In this document: positions 1 to 6,407 of the stretch, one piece after another
How the letters are laid out: every line of letters starts with the position of its first letter
Position numbering within the stretch: the first letter of the stretch is position 1
DNA from: an uncultured Eubacteriales bacterium
Lineage (GTDB): Bacteria; Bacillota; Clostridia; Oscillospirales; Acutalibacteraceae
DNA: 10,065 bases
Direction of reading: 5' to 3'
Assembly: GCA_934726435.1 (NCBI GenBank)
Contig: CAKVDR010000022.1
Coordinates: 1 to 10,065, forward strand
Made by a program: the position numbers and the translations under genes
The notes under the pieces: model-generated
Databases searched by the model: none
Told to the model about the DNA's origin: nothing
The model's input: the letters and a program-made list of their open reading frames with translations, nothing else

Positions 1-71
1 TGTAGCTCATCTGGTAGAGCGCCACCTTGCCAAGGTGGAGGTAGCGGGTTCGAGCCCCGTCATCCGCTCCA
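1..71 (+). tRNA. tRNA-Gly (anticodon GCC), 5' end cut by window edge
   Basis: The anticodon arm pairs CCACC with GGTGG around the 7-base loop TTGCCAA, giving anticodon GCC (glycine). The T arm contains GGTTCGAGCC. The 3' acceptor strand CATCCGC (61-67) is followed by T and an encoded CCA (69-71). Its partner should be GCGGATG, of which only the last two bases (TG) lie in the window, so about 5 bases are missing upstream. Confidence 0.97.
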
Positions 72-82
72 GTTTTTTATAT

Positions 83-157
<75 letters not shown>

Positions 158-171
158 ATTTTTTTAAAAAC

Positions 172-176
172 AGGAG
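172..176 (+). promoter_or_regulatory. Ribosome binding site that fixes the TTG start of remA
   Basis: AGGAG lies 7 bases before TTG at 184. The reading frame is open upstream through the tRNA-Cys gene, but no better start fits. This site, and the match of the protein N-terminus to the RemA family, decide the start. The site begins only 15 bases after the tRNA CCA end, leaving no room for a separate promoter. Confidence 0.85.
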
Positions 177-183
177 CTTGAGT

Positions 184-426
184 TTGAAGCTTTTTAATAT
201 AGGCTTTGGAAATTATATTGCGCTTGATAGGTTAGTGAGTGTTCTTAGTGTTGACTCTGCGCCTATAAAGCGCCTTATACATATAGCCAAAGAAAAAAAT
301 GTTTTGATAGATTCCACTTGCGGAAGAAAGACAGGGTCTGTTTTAATTATGGACACCGGTCATGTTGTGCTTTCTGCGCTTAGCGCGGAGGTTGTTTTCG
401 GCAAGATTGATAAAGATGAATCTTAA
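184..426 (+). CDS. remA: RemA/DUF370-family regulatory protein
   Basis: This is an 80-residue protein of the RemA (extracellular matrix regulatory protein A, DUF370) family. In Bacillus subtilis RemA is a DNA-binding activator of biofilm matrix and osmoprotection genes; the role in Clostridia is less clear. Family motifs seen in order are FNIGFGN near the N-terminus, SAPIKR in the middle, LIDSTCGRKT (B. subtilis LIDATYGRRT), and the MDTGHVVLSAL strand near the end. Translation starts at TTG 184, set by AGGAG at 172-176. The frame runs open back into tRNA-Cys, so the longer reading is rejected. It sits directly behind two tRNA genes and 24 bases ahead of gmk; the remA-gmk-rpoZ order is common in Firmicutes. 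Family assignment is firm; regulatory targets cannot be read from this window. Confidence 0.92.
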   Translation: MKLFNIGFGNYIALDRLVSVLSVDSAPIKRLIHIAKEKNVLIDSTCGRKTGSVLIMDTGHVVLSALSAEVVFGKIDKDES

Positions 427-450
427 TAATTAATTTTGAGGAGTTAGTTT

Positions 451-1059
451 ATGAGTAGAGGGTTTTTAATAGTTTTTTCGGGTCCTTCCGGAGTTGGAAA
501 AGGTTCTTTGATGAGTAAAATCATTGGCAGAAGAAAAAACTTGAAGCTGTCTACGTCTTACACAACCCGCGAACCGCGCGAAGGCGAAGTTGACGGGGAG
601 GATTATTATTTTTTAAAAAAGGATAAGTTTCTTGAATTAGCTAAAAACGGGGAAATGCTTGAGTATGCCGAATATTGCGGCAACTATTATGGAACACCGA
701 AGAGCCTCGTTGAAAAGGAACTCGAACAAGGCAATAACGTTATTTTGGAAATAGAAGTTCAGGGTGGTAAACAAATTCTGGATAATTTTCCTGAAGCTGT
801 TGGTGTTTTCATTATTCCCCCTTCGGTTCGCGAGCTTTACAGGCGCCTTATAAATCGCGCTTCAGACACTGAAGAAGTTATTACTAAAAGAGTCGAGGAA
901 TCGAAAAGAGAAATTGAATTTGCAAAATATTACGATTATGTCGTTACTAATGAATATGTTGAAGAATGTGCCAGCAATGTTTTGAAAATTATTGATGCTC
1001 AGTCTATGAAGTATAAATACATGGAACCTAAAATTGAGGAGGTCTTAAAAAATGCTTAA
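451..1059 (+). CDS. gmk: Guanylate kinase
   Basis: Guanylate kinase transfers phosphate from ATP to GMP, giving GDP for RNA, DNA and (p)ppGpp synthesis in the cytoplasm. The 202-residue length is normal for the family. The P-loop GPSGVGKGS spans residues 11-19. The GMP-binding region follows with STSYTTREPREGEVDGEDYYF-type signature residues (about 34-54). The EYAEYCGNYYGTP stretch and the ILEIEVQGG strand are also typical, and the C-terminal part has the lid-like Arg/Glu-rich helix. GAGGAG at 438-443 sits 7 bases before the ATG. The stop codon lies inside the start of rpoZ: the genes overlap by 8 bases in different frames, so translational coupling is likely. I see no defects. Confidence 0.98.
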   Translation: MSRGFLIVFSGPSGVGKGSLMSKIIGRRKNLKLSTSYTTREPREGEVDGEDYYFLKKDKFLELAKNGEMLEYAEYCGNYYGTPKSLVEKELEQGNNVILEIEVQGGKQILDNFPEAVGVFIIPPSVRELYRRLINRASDTEEVITKRVEESKREIEFAKYYDYVVTNEYVEECASNVLKIIDAQSMKYKYMEPKIEEVLKNA

Positions 1060-1249
1060 GTTGCCTGTGAAGGATATGATTGAAGGCCGCATGAGCAATT
1101 ATCCGCTTGTTGTTGCGGTGGCGAAGCGTGCGAGAGAGATAACCGATGAGATAATAGAAACTGGAAGTATAGTGGTAGAAAAACCTGTTAAAATCGCTTA
1201 TGAAGAGATTAGAGACGGCGAATACGAAGTTTTTGATCCTGAAATATAA
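1052..1249 (+). CDS. rpoZ: RNA polymerase omega subunit
   Basis: This is the 65-residue omega subunit, a small RNA polymerase subunit that binds and stabilises the beta-prime chain. The central SNYPLVVAVAKRAREI segment matches the conserved helix of the family (compare the YTLVTVSARRARE region in Bacillus). The later KPVKIAYEEI corresponds to the conserved KPV.KAL.EI segment, followed by an acidic tail. The start at ATG 1052 is supported by GAGGAGGT (1036-1043) and overlaps the end of gmk by 8 bases. It is the last gene of the tRNA/remA/gmk/rpoZ unit; a strong terminator begins 10 bases after its stop codon. Confidence 0.95.
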   Translation: MLKLPVKDMIEGRMSNYPLVVAVAKRAREITDEIIETGSIVVEKPVKIAYEEIRDGEYEVFDPEI

Positions 1250-1258
1250 TATATTTTT

Positions 1259-1301
1259 ACGTATGATTTAGAAAATTTTATCTAGATTGTACGTTTTTTT
1301 T
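1259..1301 (+). terminator. Rho-independent terminator after rpoZ
   Basis: The arms 1259-1272 (ACGTATGATTTAGA) and 1281-1294 (TCTAGATTGTACGT) pair over 14 positions, three of them G-U. The loop is 8 bases, and an unbroken run of eight T ends at 1301. It closes the remA-gmk-rpoZ operon and abuts the next promoter. Confidence 0.88.
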
Positions 1302-1302
1302 C

Positions 1303-1331
1303 TTGACATAATTATTTTTATATAATATAAT
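1303..1331 (+). promoter_or_regulatory. Consensus sigma-A promoter for the lysine-rich protein gene
   Basis: TTGACA (1303-1308) and TATAAT (1326-1331) are both perfect matches, 17 bases apart. Transcription would start near 1338, about 28 bases before the ATG at 1366. It begins one base after the U-run of the preceding terminator. Since no terminator is visible between 2760 and 2775, it probably also serves priA. Confidence 0.88.
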
Positions 1332-1365
1332 TACGAATGGTTTCAATAATTGTGGGGGTGATAAT

Positions 1366-2760
1366 ATGCCTAGTGAAAAAAGTAGTAGTTTAGATGGAAA
1401 AAGTAGTGGTTTAAAAAGAATACTAGAGATGGCGGCACCCAAGTCTTATGATGTTCCAAAAATTCAATATGTTGCGCAAGGGGAAAAAGGCAAGAAAAAG
1501 GAAATGAGTCTTGGAAAAATATTTGAGGCTTATGGAAATTATCTTAAAGCATTGGAAAAATTTTCTCGGGACAATAGCTCGGATTATGCGGTTACTATGG
1601 CAATAAATTATTTGAAAATTAAAAAGCATAAAGGATATTTTAAAAAATGCTATAGTAAATATGAATTAGGCAAGGAAAATTTTGAAAAAGTTAAAAAAAT
1701 TGCCAAAGAATTTAGCGGCTCTAGTGGTAACGATAATCGAGGAACTTTTTCAAGTTTTTATCAGGCAATAATGAGGATTAAGCTTCCTTTAAATGAAATT
1801 AAAAAAATATTGGATAAAGATAAAAATTTGATTGGAAATATTTTGTCGGGTGAAAAAATTGATGACAATGTTAAAAAAAATCTTATCCATCCTCAAAATG
1901 AATTTTTTGAATATGCAGATATGAGTAAGATGTCACAAAAAGATCTTGATAAAAAACTTTTTGAGAATTTTGGAAATCTTCATAAGTTATCTTTTGATAT
2001 ACCAAATGGTGTCAATAAGTTTGGCGGAGGAGAATTACTTGACGATTTGGATTTGATTTGTAAAGGGGATTTTAAACTTGGTAAGACGTCTAAGTCAAGA
2101 AACTTGAGTGATAAGGAAGAAGCTTTCTTAAAAATTTTTGTGGGACAAATTACAAGATTTGACAATAAAATAAATACGGAACTTTCGAAAAATATTTTAA
2201 AATATAATGATATTTGTAGAGAAGGTAACGCTTTTAATGAAGAATTTAAAAAAGAATTCCCATCATTACAGTATAAAAAACTAACTAGTTATGAAAAATG
2301 TAGAAAATTTCTCCAAGATAAAAATGGAAATACTAATGGACATATTGTTAAATATTTTACTGAAGTAGAGGAATATATGGAGGCGCTCCATAAGGCCATT
2401 TACGGGAATAGTAAAAAAGAATATAAAGATGAGCTTAAAAGTAGATTTAGAAAAAAACTTGAAGAAGAATTCTATGAGAAATTTAAAAAAATAGATGCAG
2501 TAAAAAACAAAAATACAGGTGGAAAATCTGTGTTAAAAAGCATTAAAGTCTTTTCAGAAAAAGCCATTAAAAGTAGATCAAGAAAAAAACTTGAAGAAGA
2601 ATTCGATAAAAAACTTGATAAAAAATTTAAAGAAATAGATGCATTAAAATACGAAAATACATGTGACAAATCTGTGTTAGAAAGTGTCAAGAAAAGTTTC
2701 AAAGACTTTTCGGAAAAAGCTATTAAAATTATAGAAGAGCATGAAAAATCGAGTAAGTAA
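1366..2760 (+). CDS. Unrecognised lysine-rich protein with C-terminal tandem repeat
   Basis: I do not recognise this 464-residue protein. It is very lysine-rich (88 Lys by my count, about 19%) and rich in Asn, Glu and Phe. It has no signal peptide, no membrane segment and no nucleotide-binding or protease motif that I can see. The first 30 or so residues are Ser/Lys-rich and probably disordered; the rest reads as amphipathic helices. Residues 359-454 are two diverged copies of one charged helical unit (RKKLEEEF, then KSVL, then FSEKAIK), possibly coiled coil. A GGGGGTG site (1354-1360) lies 5 bases before the ATG. The gene has its own consensus promoter and sits between rpoZ and priA, which are often close neighbours in Clostridia. 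Its codons are more AT-rich than those of gmk or priA. Candidate roles include a structural, phage-derived or effector-like protein; none is supported by a motif. Confidence 0.85.
   Translation: MPSEKSSSLDGKSSGLKRILEMAAPKSYDVPKIQYVAQGEKGKKKEMSLGKIFEAYGNYLKALEKFSRDNSSDYAVTMAINYLKIKKHKGYFKKCYSKYELGKENFEKVKKIAKEFSGSSGNDNRGTFSSFYQAIMRIKLPLNEIKKILDKDKNLIGNILSGEKIDDNVKKNLIHPQNEFFEYADMSKMSQKDLDKKLFENFGNLHKLSFDIPNGVNKFGGGELLDDLDLICKGDFKLGKTSKSRNLSDKEEAFLKIFVGQITRFDNKINTELSKNILKYNDICREGNAFNEEFKKEFPSLQYKKLTSYEKCRKFLQDKNGNTNGHIVKYFTEVEEYMEALHKAIYGNSKKEYKDELKSRFRKKLEEEFYEKFKKIDAVKNKNTGGKSVLKSIKVFSEKAIKSRSRKKLEEEFDKKLDKKFKEIDALKYENTCDKSVLESVKKSFKDFSEKAIKIIEEHEKSSK
2440..2727 (+). repeat. Tandem in-frame duplication inside the lysine-rich gene
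   Basis: Copy 1 is 2440-2571 (132 bases, residues 359-402) and copy 2 is 2572-2727 (156 bases, residues 403-454). Both begin AGTAGAT, then share AGAAAAAAACTTGAAGAAG in the same position, later share AAATCTGTGTTA, and end in GAAAAAGC.ATTAAA. Copy 2 is longer by 24 bases, best explained by two separate 12-base in-frame differences: one after the shared EEEF and one before the final FSEKAIK. Confidence 0.88.
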
Positions 2761-2774
2761 AGTGTAATGAGTGT

Positions 2775-5183
2775 ATGATAAAAATCGCGTTAGTTGCAAT
2801 TAGCAAAATAAATTATTTGAATGATGTACTTTATAGTTATGAAATTCCTGGTGGCATGAGCGAGGGCTTGAACCCTGGGCAGAGGGTGATTGTTCCTTTT
2901 GGAAAGAGTAATTTTAAACGCCAAGGAATGATAATTGAGGTTAAAGATTCGGTTGAAAATGAAGTGAATTTGAAAAGTATTTGTTCTGTGCTGGATGATG
3001 TGCCTGTTGTTTCGAAAGAAATGCTGGAAATCATAAAATGGATTAAAGAAAGTTGTTTTTGCACTTATTACGATGCTATAAATGCAGCAATTCCAAAGGA
3101 AATTGGTGGAAAAATAAAAAATGTTCAGTATTTTTTAACTGAATTTTGTGAAGATTTGAGCGAAGAACAAAAAAACTTTTTTAACCAAGTTTCTTCGCTT
3201 GATTCTTTTTGCTCAAATGACCTTAAAAATTTCAAAATTAAAAATTATACAAAAATTTTGAATGAATTGATTGAAAAAGGTGTTATTGCCGAAAAAATTA
3301 ACGTTTCAAAGAGTACGAAAGAAAAAAAACCGGATTTGATAATCGTGAACCCGGAATTTCTTGCCGGAGATAAAAAACTTTCTAGAAAACAAGCAGAAGT
3401 TTTTGGATTTTTAAAAGGTAAAAACCCGATGAGCATCAAAGAAATTTGTAATGACACAGGTGCCAGCCGATGCGTTGTGAATTCGCTTATCGAGAAAAAT
3501 GCTGTTTTGAAGGTTTGTAAAAATGATGTTATTTACCCTGAAAGTCAAGAAACAAAACTTAATTTTGAGCAAGAAAATGTTTTCAAAAAAATGCTGGAAC
3601 TTCACAAAAAAGGGGAGTTTAGCGTTTCGCTTTTGCACGGAGTTACAGGCAGCGGGAAGACTCATGTTGTTTTAAAATTAATAGATGAAGTTTTGGCTTC
3701 AGGGCAAAGTGTTATATTTTTGGTGCCTGAAATTGCGCTTACTATGCAGTTTATTGGGATTTTTTCTTCAAGATATAAAGAAAAGCTTGCTGTAATTCAT
3801 AGCGGTGTTGCGGGTTCGCAGAAGGTGAAAGCTTGGGAAAAAATTAAAAATGGTGAGGTTAGCATTGTCATTGGTGCCAGGAGCGCTATTTTTGCACCTT
3901 TTGAAAATCTAGGTCTTGTGGTCATTGACGAAGAGCATGAGTTCACTTATAAATCTGAATCTGCGCCGCGTTTTGACGCAAGGCAAGTGGCCAAGTGTCG
4001 CTGCAAATTTCACGGCTGCATGATGGTTCTTTCTTCTGCAACGCCCTCATTTGAAAGCTATTACATGGCGAAAACTGGTAAATATAATCTCTTTGAACTC
4101 AAAAATAGATACAAAAATTTGAATCTCCCTCAAACACAAATTGTTGATATAAGCGGAAGATTCAGCAGTGATGGTCAGGTTCTTTTTAGTTCGGAACTTA
4201 TAGACGCAGTTGAAAAAACAATAAAAAATGGAAATCAAGCGATTATTCTTTTGAACAGGCGAGGGTTTAACACGTTTGTGAAATGCAAAAGTTGTGGTGA
4301 AGTGCAGATGTGCCCGCATTGCAGCGTATCACTTAATTATCATAAATCGGATGAAAAACTCCTTTGCCATTACTGCGGATATTCAAGAAGCATGCTCGAA
4401 AAATGCTTGTTTTGCGGCGAAAAAAAGCTTTCTTACCTTGGCTTTGGCACGCAAAGAGCTGAGTTTCAACTCCAGGAGCTTTTGCCGGTAGCAAGAATCT
4501 TGAGGCTGGACTCTGACACTAAAATGAGCGATAAACAAGAAATCATAAAAGATTTTGAAAATGGAAAATACGATGTTTTGATTGGAACGCAAATGATTTC
4601 AAAGGGGTTTAACTTCCCGAATGTTACTTTGGTTGGAATATTAATGGCGGATCAATATCTTTACAGTGGCGACTTCAGAGGAAGCGAAAAAACCTTTTCT
4701 TTGATAACTCAAACCATCGGCAGAGCCGGAAGATACGCCCCCGGAGGCAAGGCTATAATCCAGACTTTCTCGCCTGAAAACAGCGTTTTGAATTTTGCTG
4801 CAAATCAAGATTACGAAGCTTTTTATGAAGAAGAAATAGCTCTTAGAAAATTGATGCTCACGCCACCTTTCGCTGATATTTGCCTTGTTTCGTTCAAAGC
4901 TGTGAACAAAAATCTCGCGTTTGATGCCTGCAAAGTATTTTTCGAAAAACTTGTTTTGCTTTCGAAAGAAAAATATAGCGATTTACCGCTCAGAATTTTC
5001 CCGCCTGCAAGCGCGAATATCGAAAAAGTGGCAAATCACTATAGATTTAAAATAATTATAAAGTGCAGGAATACAAAACGTTTCAGAAGCATGATAAACG
5101 AAGCTATAATGAGCTTTAAACCGCTGAAGGAGTTTAAAAATGTTGCGATAATTGCGGATATTAATCCTCTAGCGATTTTATAA
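2775..5183 (+). CDS. priA: Primosomal protein N' (PriA replication-restart helicase)
   Basis: PriA is a 3'-to-5' superfamily 2 DNA helicase that recognises stalled forks and reloads the replicative helicase. The 802-residue length is usual for Firmicutes. The N-terminal 3'-DNA-binding domain includes the PGQRVIVPFG segment. A winged-helix-like region follows (about residues 200-255). Walker A GVTGSGKTH is at 289-297 and the DEEH box at 385-388. Eight zinc-binding cysteines are all present (504, 507, 513, 516, 531, 534, 544, 547). GTQMISKGFNFPNVTLVG and QTIGRAGR (646-653) are helicase motifs V and VI. No good Shine-Dalgarno precedes ATG 2775. The gene starts 14 bases after the lysine-rich gene, so translation may depend on coupling. 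Its 3' end overlaps the convergent mtnN by 23 bases. Nothing essential seems missing. Confidence 0.97.
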   Translation: MIKIALVAISKINYLNDVLYSYEIPGGMSEGLNPGQRVIVPFGKSNFKRQGMIIEVKDSVENEVNLKSICSVLDDVPVVSKEMLEIIKWIKESCFCTYYDAINAAIPKEIGGKIKNVQYFLTEFCEDLSEEQKNFFNQVSSLDSFCSNDLKNFKIKNYTKILNELIEKGVIAEKINVSKSTKEKKPDLIIVNPEFLAGDKKLSRKQAEVFGFLKGKNPMSIKEICNDTGASRCVVNSLIEKNAVLKVCKNDVIYPESQETKLNFEQENVFKKMLELHKKGEFSVSLLHGVTGSGKTHVVLKLIDEVLASGQSVIFLVPEIALTMQFIGIFSSRYKEKLAVIHSGVAGSQKVKAWEKIKNGEVSIVIGARSAIFAPFENLGLVVIDEEHEFTYKSESAPRFDARQVAKCRCKFHGCMMVLSSATPSFESYYMAKTGKYNLFELKNRYKNLNLPQTQIVDISGRFSSDGQVLFSSELIDAVEKTIKNGNQAIILLNRRGFNTFVKCKSCGEVQMCPHCSVSLNYHKSDEKLLCHYCGYSRSMLEKCLFCGEKKLSYLGFGTQRAEFQLQELLPVARILRLDSDTKMSDKQEIIKDFENGKYDVLIGTQMISKGFNFPNVTLVGILMADQYLYSGDFRGSEKTFSLITQTIGRAGRYAPGGKAIIQTFSPENSVLNFAANQDYEAFYEEEIALRKLMLTPPFADICLVSFKAVNKNLAFDACKVFFEKLVLLSKEKYSDLPLRIFPPASANIEKVANHYRFKIIIKCRNTKRFRSMINEAIMSFKPLKEFKNVAIIADINPLAIL

Positions 5184-5859
5184 ATTCTTTCAAAAGTTTA
5201 GCGGCGTTTTCTGAAGATTTTTTCAAAAAAGAATAAAAATCAACATGAGAGCTATTGTCAGCACTGTCTGAAATAGTTCTTATTATTCCAAAAGGAACCT
5301 TGGCGAGAAAGCACGTTTGAGCGATGCTTCCGGCTTCCATTTCGCAGGCAAGTCCGCCGAATTCATTTTTAAGGCTATTTATTTTTTCTTTCGAATTAAT
5401 AAATTGGTCGCCGGTTAGGATTGTTCCGCTGTAAAATTTACTTTCGGATATTTCTTCGCTGCATTTTAAAAGTTTTTCTCTTACCCATGGAGTAGTTTTA
5501 ATTTCCACGGAATTAATCCCGCTGATCTCGCCTTTTTTACGGTTTGGGAATGCAGAAATGTCAAAATCATGCTGGATTAAAGCTTCTGCGATAATTCCGT
5601 CTGAGATTTTGAGTCTTGAGTCTATCGCTCCGGCAACACCAACGTTTAAAATCAAATAAGGGTTAAATTTCATTATGAGGCTTTGGGTGCAAATGGCCGC
5701 GTGAACCTTCCCAACACCGCAAAGAGCCACGATGCAACTTTTATTTTCAATGTTGCCTTTGGCTATTTGGAAGTAACTAAGCTCTGAAAATATAGGATTT
5801 TCCATTAATTTAACAACTTCGTCGAATTCTTCTTGCATTGCGCAAATAATAACAATCAT
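5161..5859 (-). CDS. mtnN: 5'-methylthioadenosine/S-adenosylhomocysteine nucleosidase
   Basis: MtnN (Pfs) cleaves methylthioadenosine, S-adenosylhomocysteine and 5'-deoxyadenosine to adenine plus the ribosyl product. It feeds methionine and purine salvage and, with LuxS, AI-2 synthesis. The 232-residue length matches the family. The N-terminus ICAMQEE supplies the catalytic Glu11 (E. coli Glu12). Next come GVGKVHAA (48-55), NVGVAGA (72-78) and TGDQFI (149-154). The CEMEA motif (172-176) gives Glu175 (E. coli Glu174, ribose contact). ISDSAD (196-201) gives Asp198, the catalytic acid (E. coli Asp197). GGAGA on the minus strand (5867-5871) lies 7 bases before the ATG. It is divergent from spoVAE and overlaps the end of priA tail to tail. 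I found no clear sigma-A promoter for it. Confidence 0.96.
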   Translation of the reverse strand: MIVIICAMQEEFDEVVKLMENPIFSELSYFQIAKGNIENKSCIVALCGVGKVHAAICTQSLIMKFNPYLILNVGVAGAIDSRLKISDGIIAEALIQHDFDISAFPNRKKGEISGINSVEIKTTPWVREKLLKCSEEISESKFYSGTILTGDQFINSKEKINSLKNEFGGLACEMEAGSIAQTCFLAKVPFGIIRTISDSADNSSHVDFYSFLKKSSENAAKLLKEFIKSLED

Positions 5860-5879
5860 ATCTAAGTCTCCGTTTTTAA

Positions 5880-5908
5880 GAATATTTTAAATGTGGTTTC
5901 ACATACTA
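5880..5908 (+). promoter_or_regulatory. Sigma-G (forespore) promoter candidate for spoVAE
   Basis: GAATA (5880-5884) and CATACTA (5902-5908) are 17 bases apart. The B. subtilis sigma-G consensus is TGAATA, 17-18 bases, CATACTA; here the -10 is perfect and the -35 matches 5 of 6 (AGAATA, 5879-5884). Transcription would start near 5915, about 48 bases before spoVAE. spoVA genes are sigma-G dependent in B. subtilis, which agrees with the placement. Confidence 0.75.
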
Positions 5909-5911
5909 AGC

Positions 5912-5939
5912 TTAACACAAGAATTTTATTAAGTAAAAT
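5912..5939 (+). promoter_or_regulatory. Weaker vegetative-type promoter candidate before spoVAE
   Basis: TTAACA (5912-5917) and TAAAAT (5934-5939) each differ by one base from the sigma-A consensus, with a 16-base spacer. In such AT-rich DNA this can arise by chance. I list it only as the alternative to the sigma-G promoter just upstream. Confidence 0.3.
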
Positions 5940-5962
5940 TTTTAAAGAAAGGGGACTCGGCT

Positions 5963-6319
5963 ATGGAATATGTTTGGGCCTTTTTAGTGGGAGGAATAAT
6001 CTGCATTTTGGCGCAAATACTCATCGACAAAACAAACATGACTCCGGCCAGAATTTTGGTTTTGCTTGTTGTTACGGGCGTTGTTTTAACGGCCCTTGGA
6101 GTTTACGAGCCGCTGGTTAAATTTGCTGGTGCAGGGGCAACCGTTCCGCTTTGCGGGTTTGGATATTTGATGGCTAAAGGCGTTGTTGAAGCGATTCAAA
6201 AGCAAGGATTCTTAGGCGTTATTTCAGGAGGATTAACAGCAGGAGCGGCGGGAATTTCAGCGGCGGTTTTGTGCGGCTATGTTGCGGCGCTTTTTTCTAA
6301 GTCTCAAGATAAATCTTAA
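5963..6319 (+). CDS. spoVAE: Stage V sporulation protein AE (SpoVAE, EB-type)
   Basis: SpoVAE is a small integral membrane protein of the SpoVA channel, which imports dipicolinic acid into the forespore and releases it at germination. The 118-residue protein consists of hydrophobic segments with family sequence: FLVGGIICILAQILIDKT at the N-terminus, MTPARILVL, LGVYEPLVKFAGAGATVPL in the middle, GFGYLMAKGV, and a Gly/Ala-rich final membrane segment. AAAGGGG (5948-5954) is 8 bases before ATG 5963. A sigma-G-like promoter lies upstream and a terminator directly downstream, so it is a one-gene unit. In Bacillus and many Clostridia it lies in a spoVAC-spoVAD-spoVAE operon; those partners are not beside it here. 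An intact reading frame with a fitting promoter suggests a functional sporulation programme. Confidence 0.93.
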   Translation: MEYVWAFLVGGIICILAQILIDKTNMTPARILVLLVVTGVVLTALGVYEPLVKFAGAGATVPLCGFGYLMAKGVVEAIQKQGFLGVISGGLTAGAAGISAAVLCGYVAALFSKSQDKS

Positions 6320-6325
6320 AATTCA

Positions 6326-6361
6326 TTCAAGCAGAGTAAAAATACTTTGCTTGGATTTTTT
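6326..6361 (+). terminator. Rho-independent terminator after spoVAE
   Basis: CAAGCAGAGTA (6328-6338) pairs with TACTTTGCTTG (6343-6353) over 11 positions with one G-U, around an AAAA loop. TT/GA extends the stem by two. Six T (6356-6361) follow. It begins 7 bases after the spoVAE stop. Confidence 0.9.
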
Positions 6362-6380
6362 CTTGCAAAAATGGTATAAT
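6351..6380 (+). promoter_or_regulatory. Extended -10 promoter for rsmA
   Basis: TATAAT (6375-6380) is preceded by TGG, giving the TGnTATAAT extended -10 form. A -35-like TTGGAT (6351-6356) lies 18 bases upstream, inside the terminator arm. Transcription would start near 6387, leaving a leader of about 20 bases before the TTG start. Confidence 0.7.
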
Positions 6381-6395
6381 CAAATAAAAACTTTA

Positions 6396-6400
6396 AGGAG
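6396..6400 (+). promoter_or_regulatory. Ribosome binding site that fixes the TTG start of rsmA
   Basis: AGGAG is 7 bases before TTG 6408. An in-frame ATG at 6279 exists, but it lies inside spoVAE, upstream of a terminator and of the rsmA promoter, and would add 43 residues unlike the family. TTG 6408 is preferred. Confidence 0.88.
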
Positions 6401-6407
6401 AAACATC

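Noticed and set aside
158..171. T-run after tRNA-Cys as a terminator
   Set aside because: There is no independent hairpin before it, and remA has no promoter of its own, so read-through is more likely.
1366..2760. Frameshift or decay of the lysine-rich gene at its many A-runs
   Set aside because: The frame is open over 464 codons with consistent composition, a good promoter and a ribosome site; no sign of breakage.
5893..6120. 75-residue plus-strand frame overlapping spoVAE
   Set aside because: It is out of frame with the clearly recognisable SpoVAE and has no ribosome site or family resemblance.
6279..6407. Longer rsmA starting at ATG 6279
   Set aside because: That start is inside spoVAE and upstream of a strong terminator and the rsmA promoter; the extra 43 residues are not RsmA-like.
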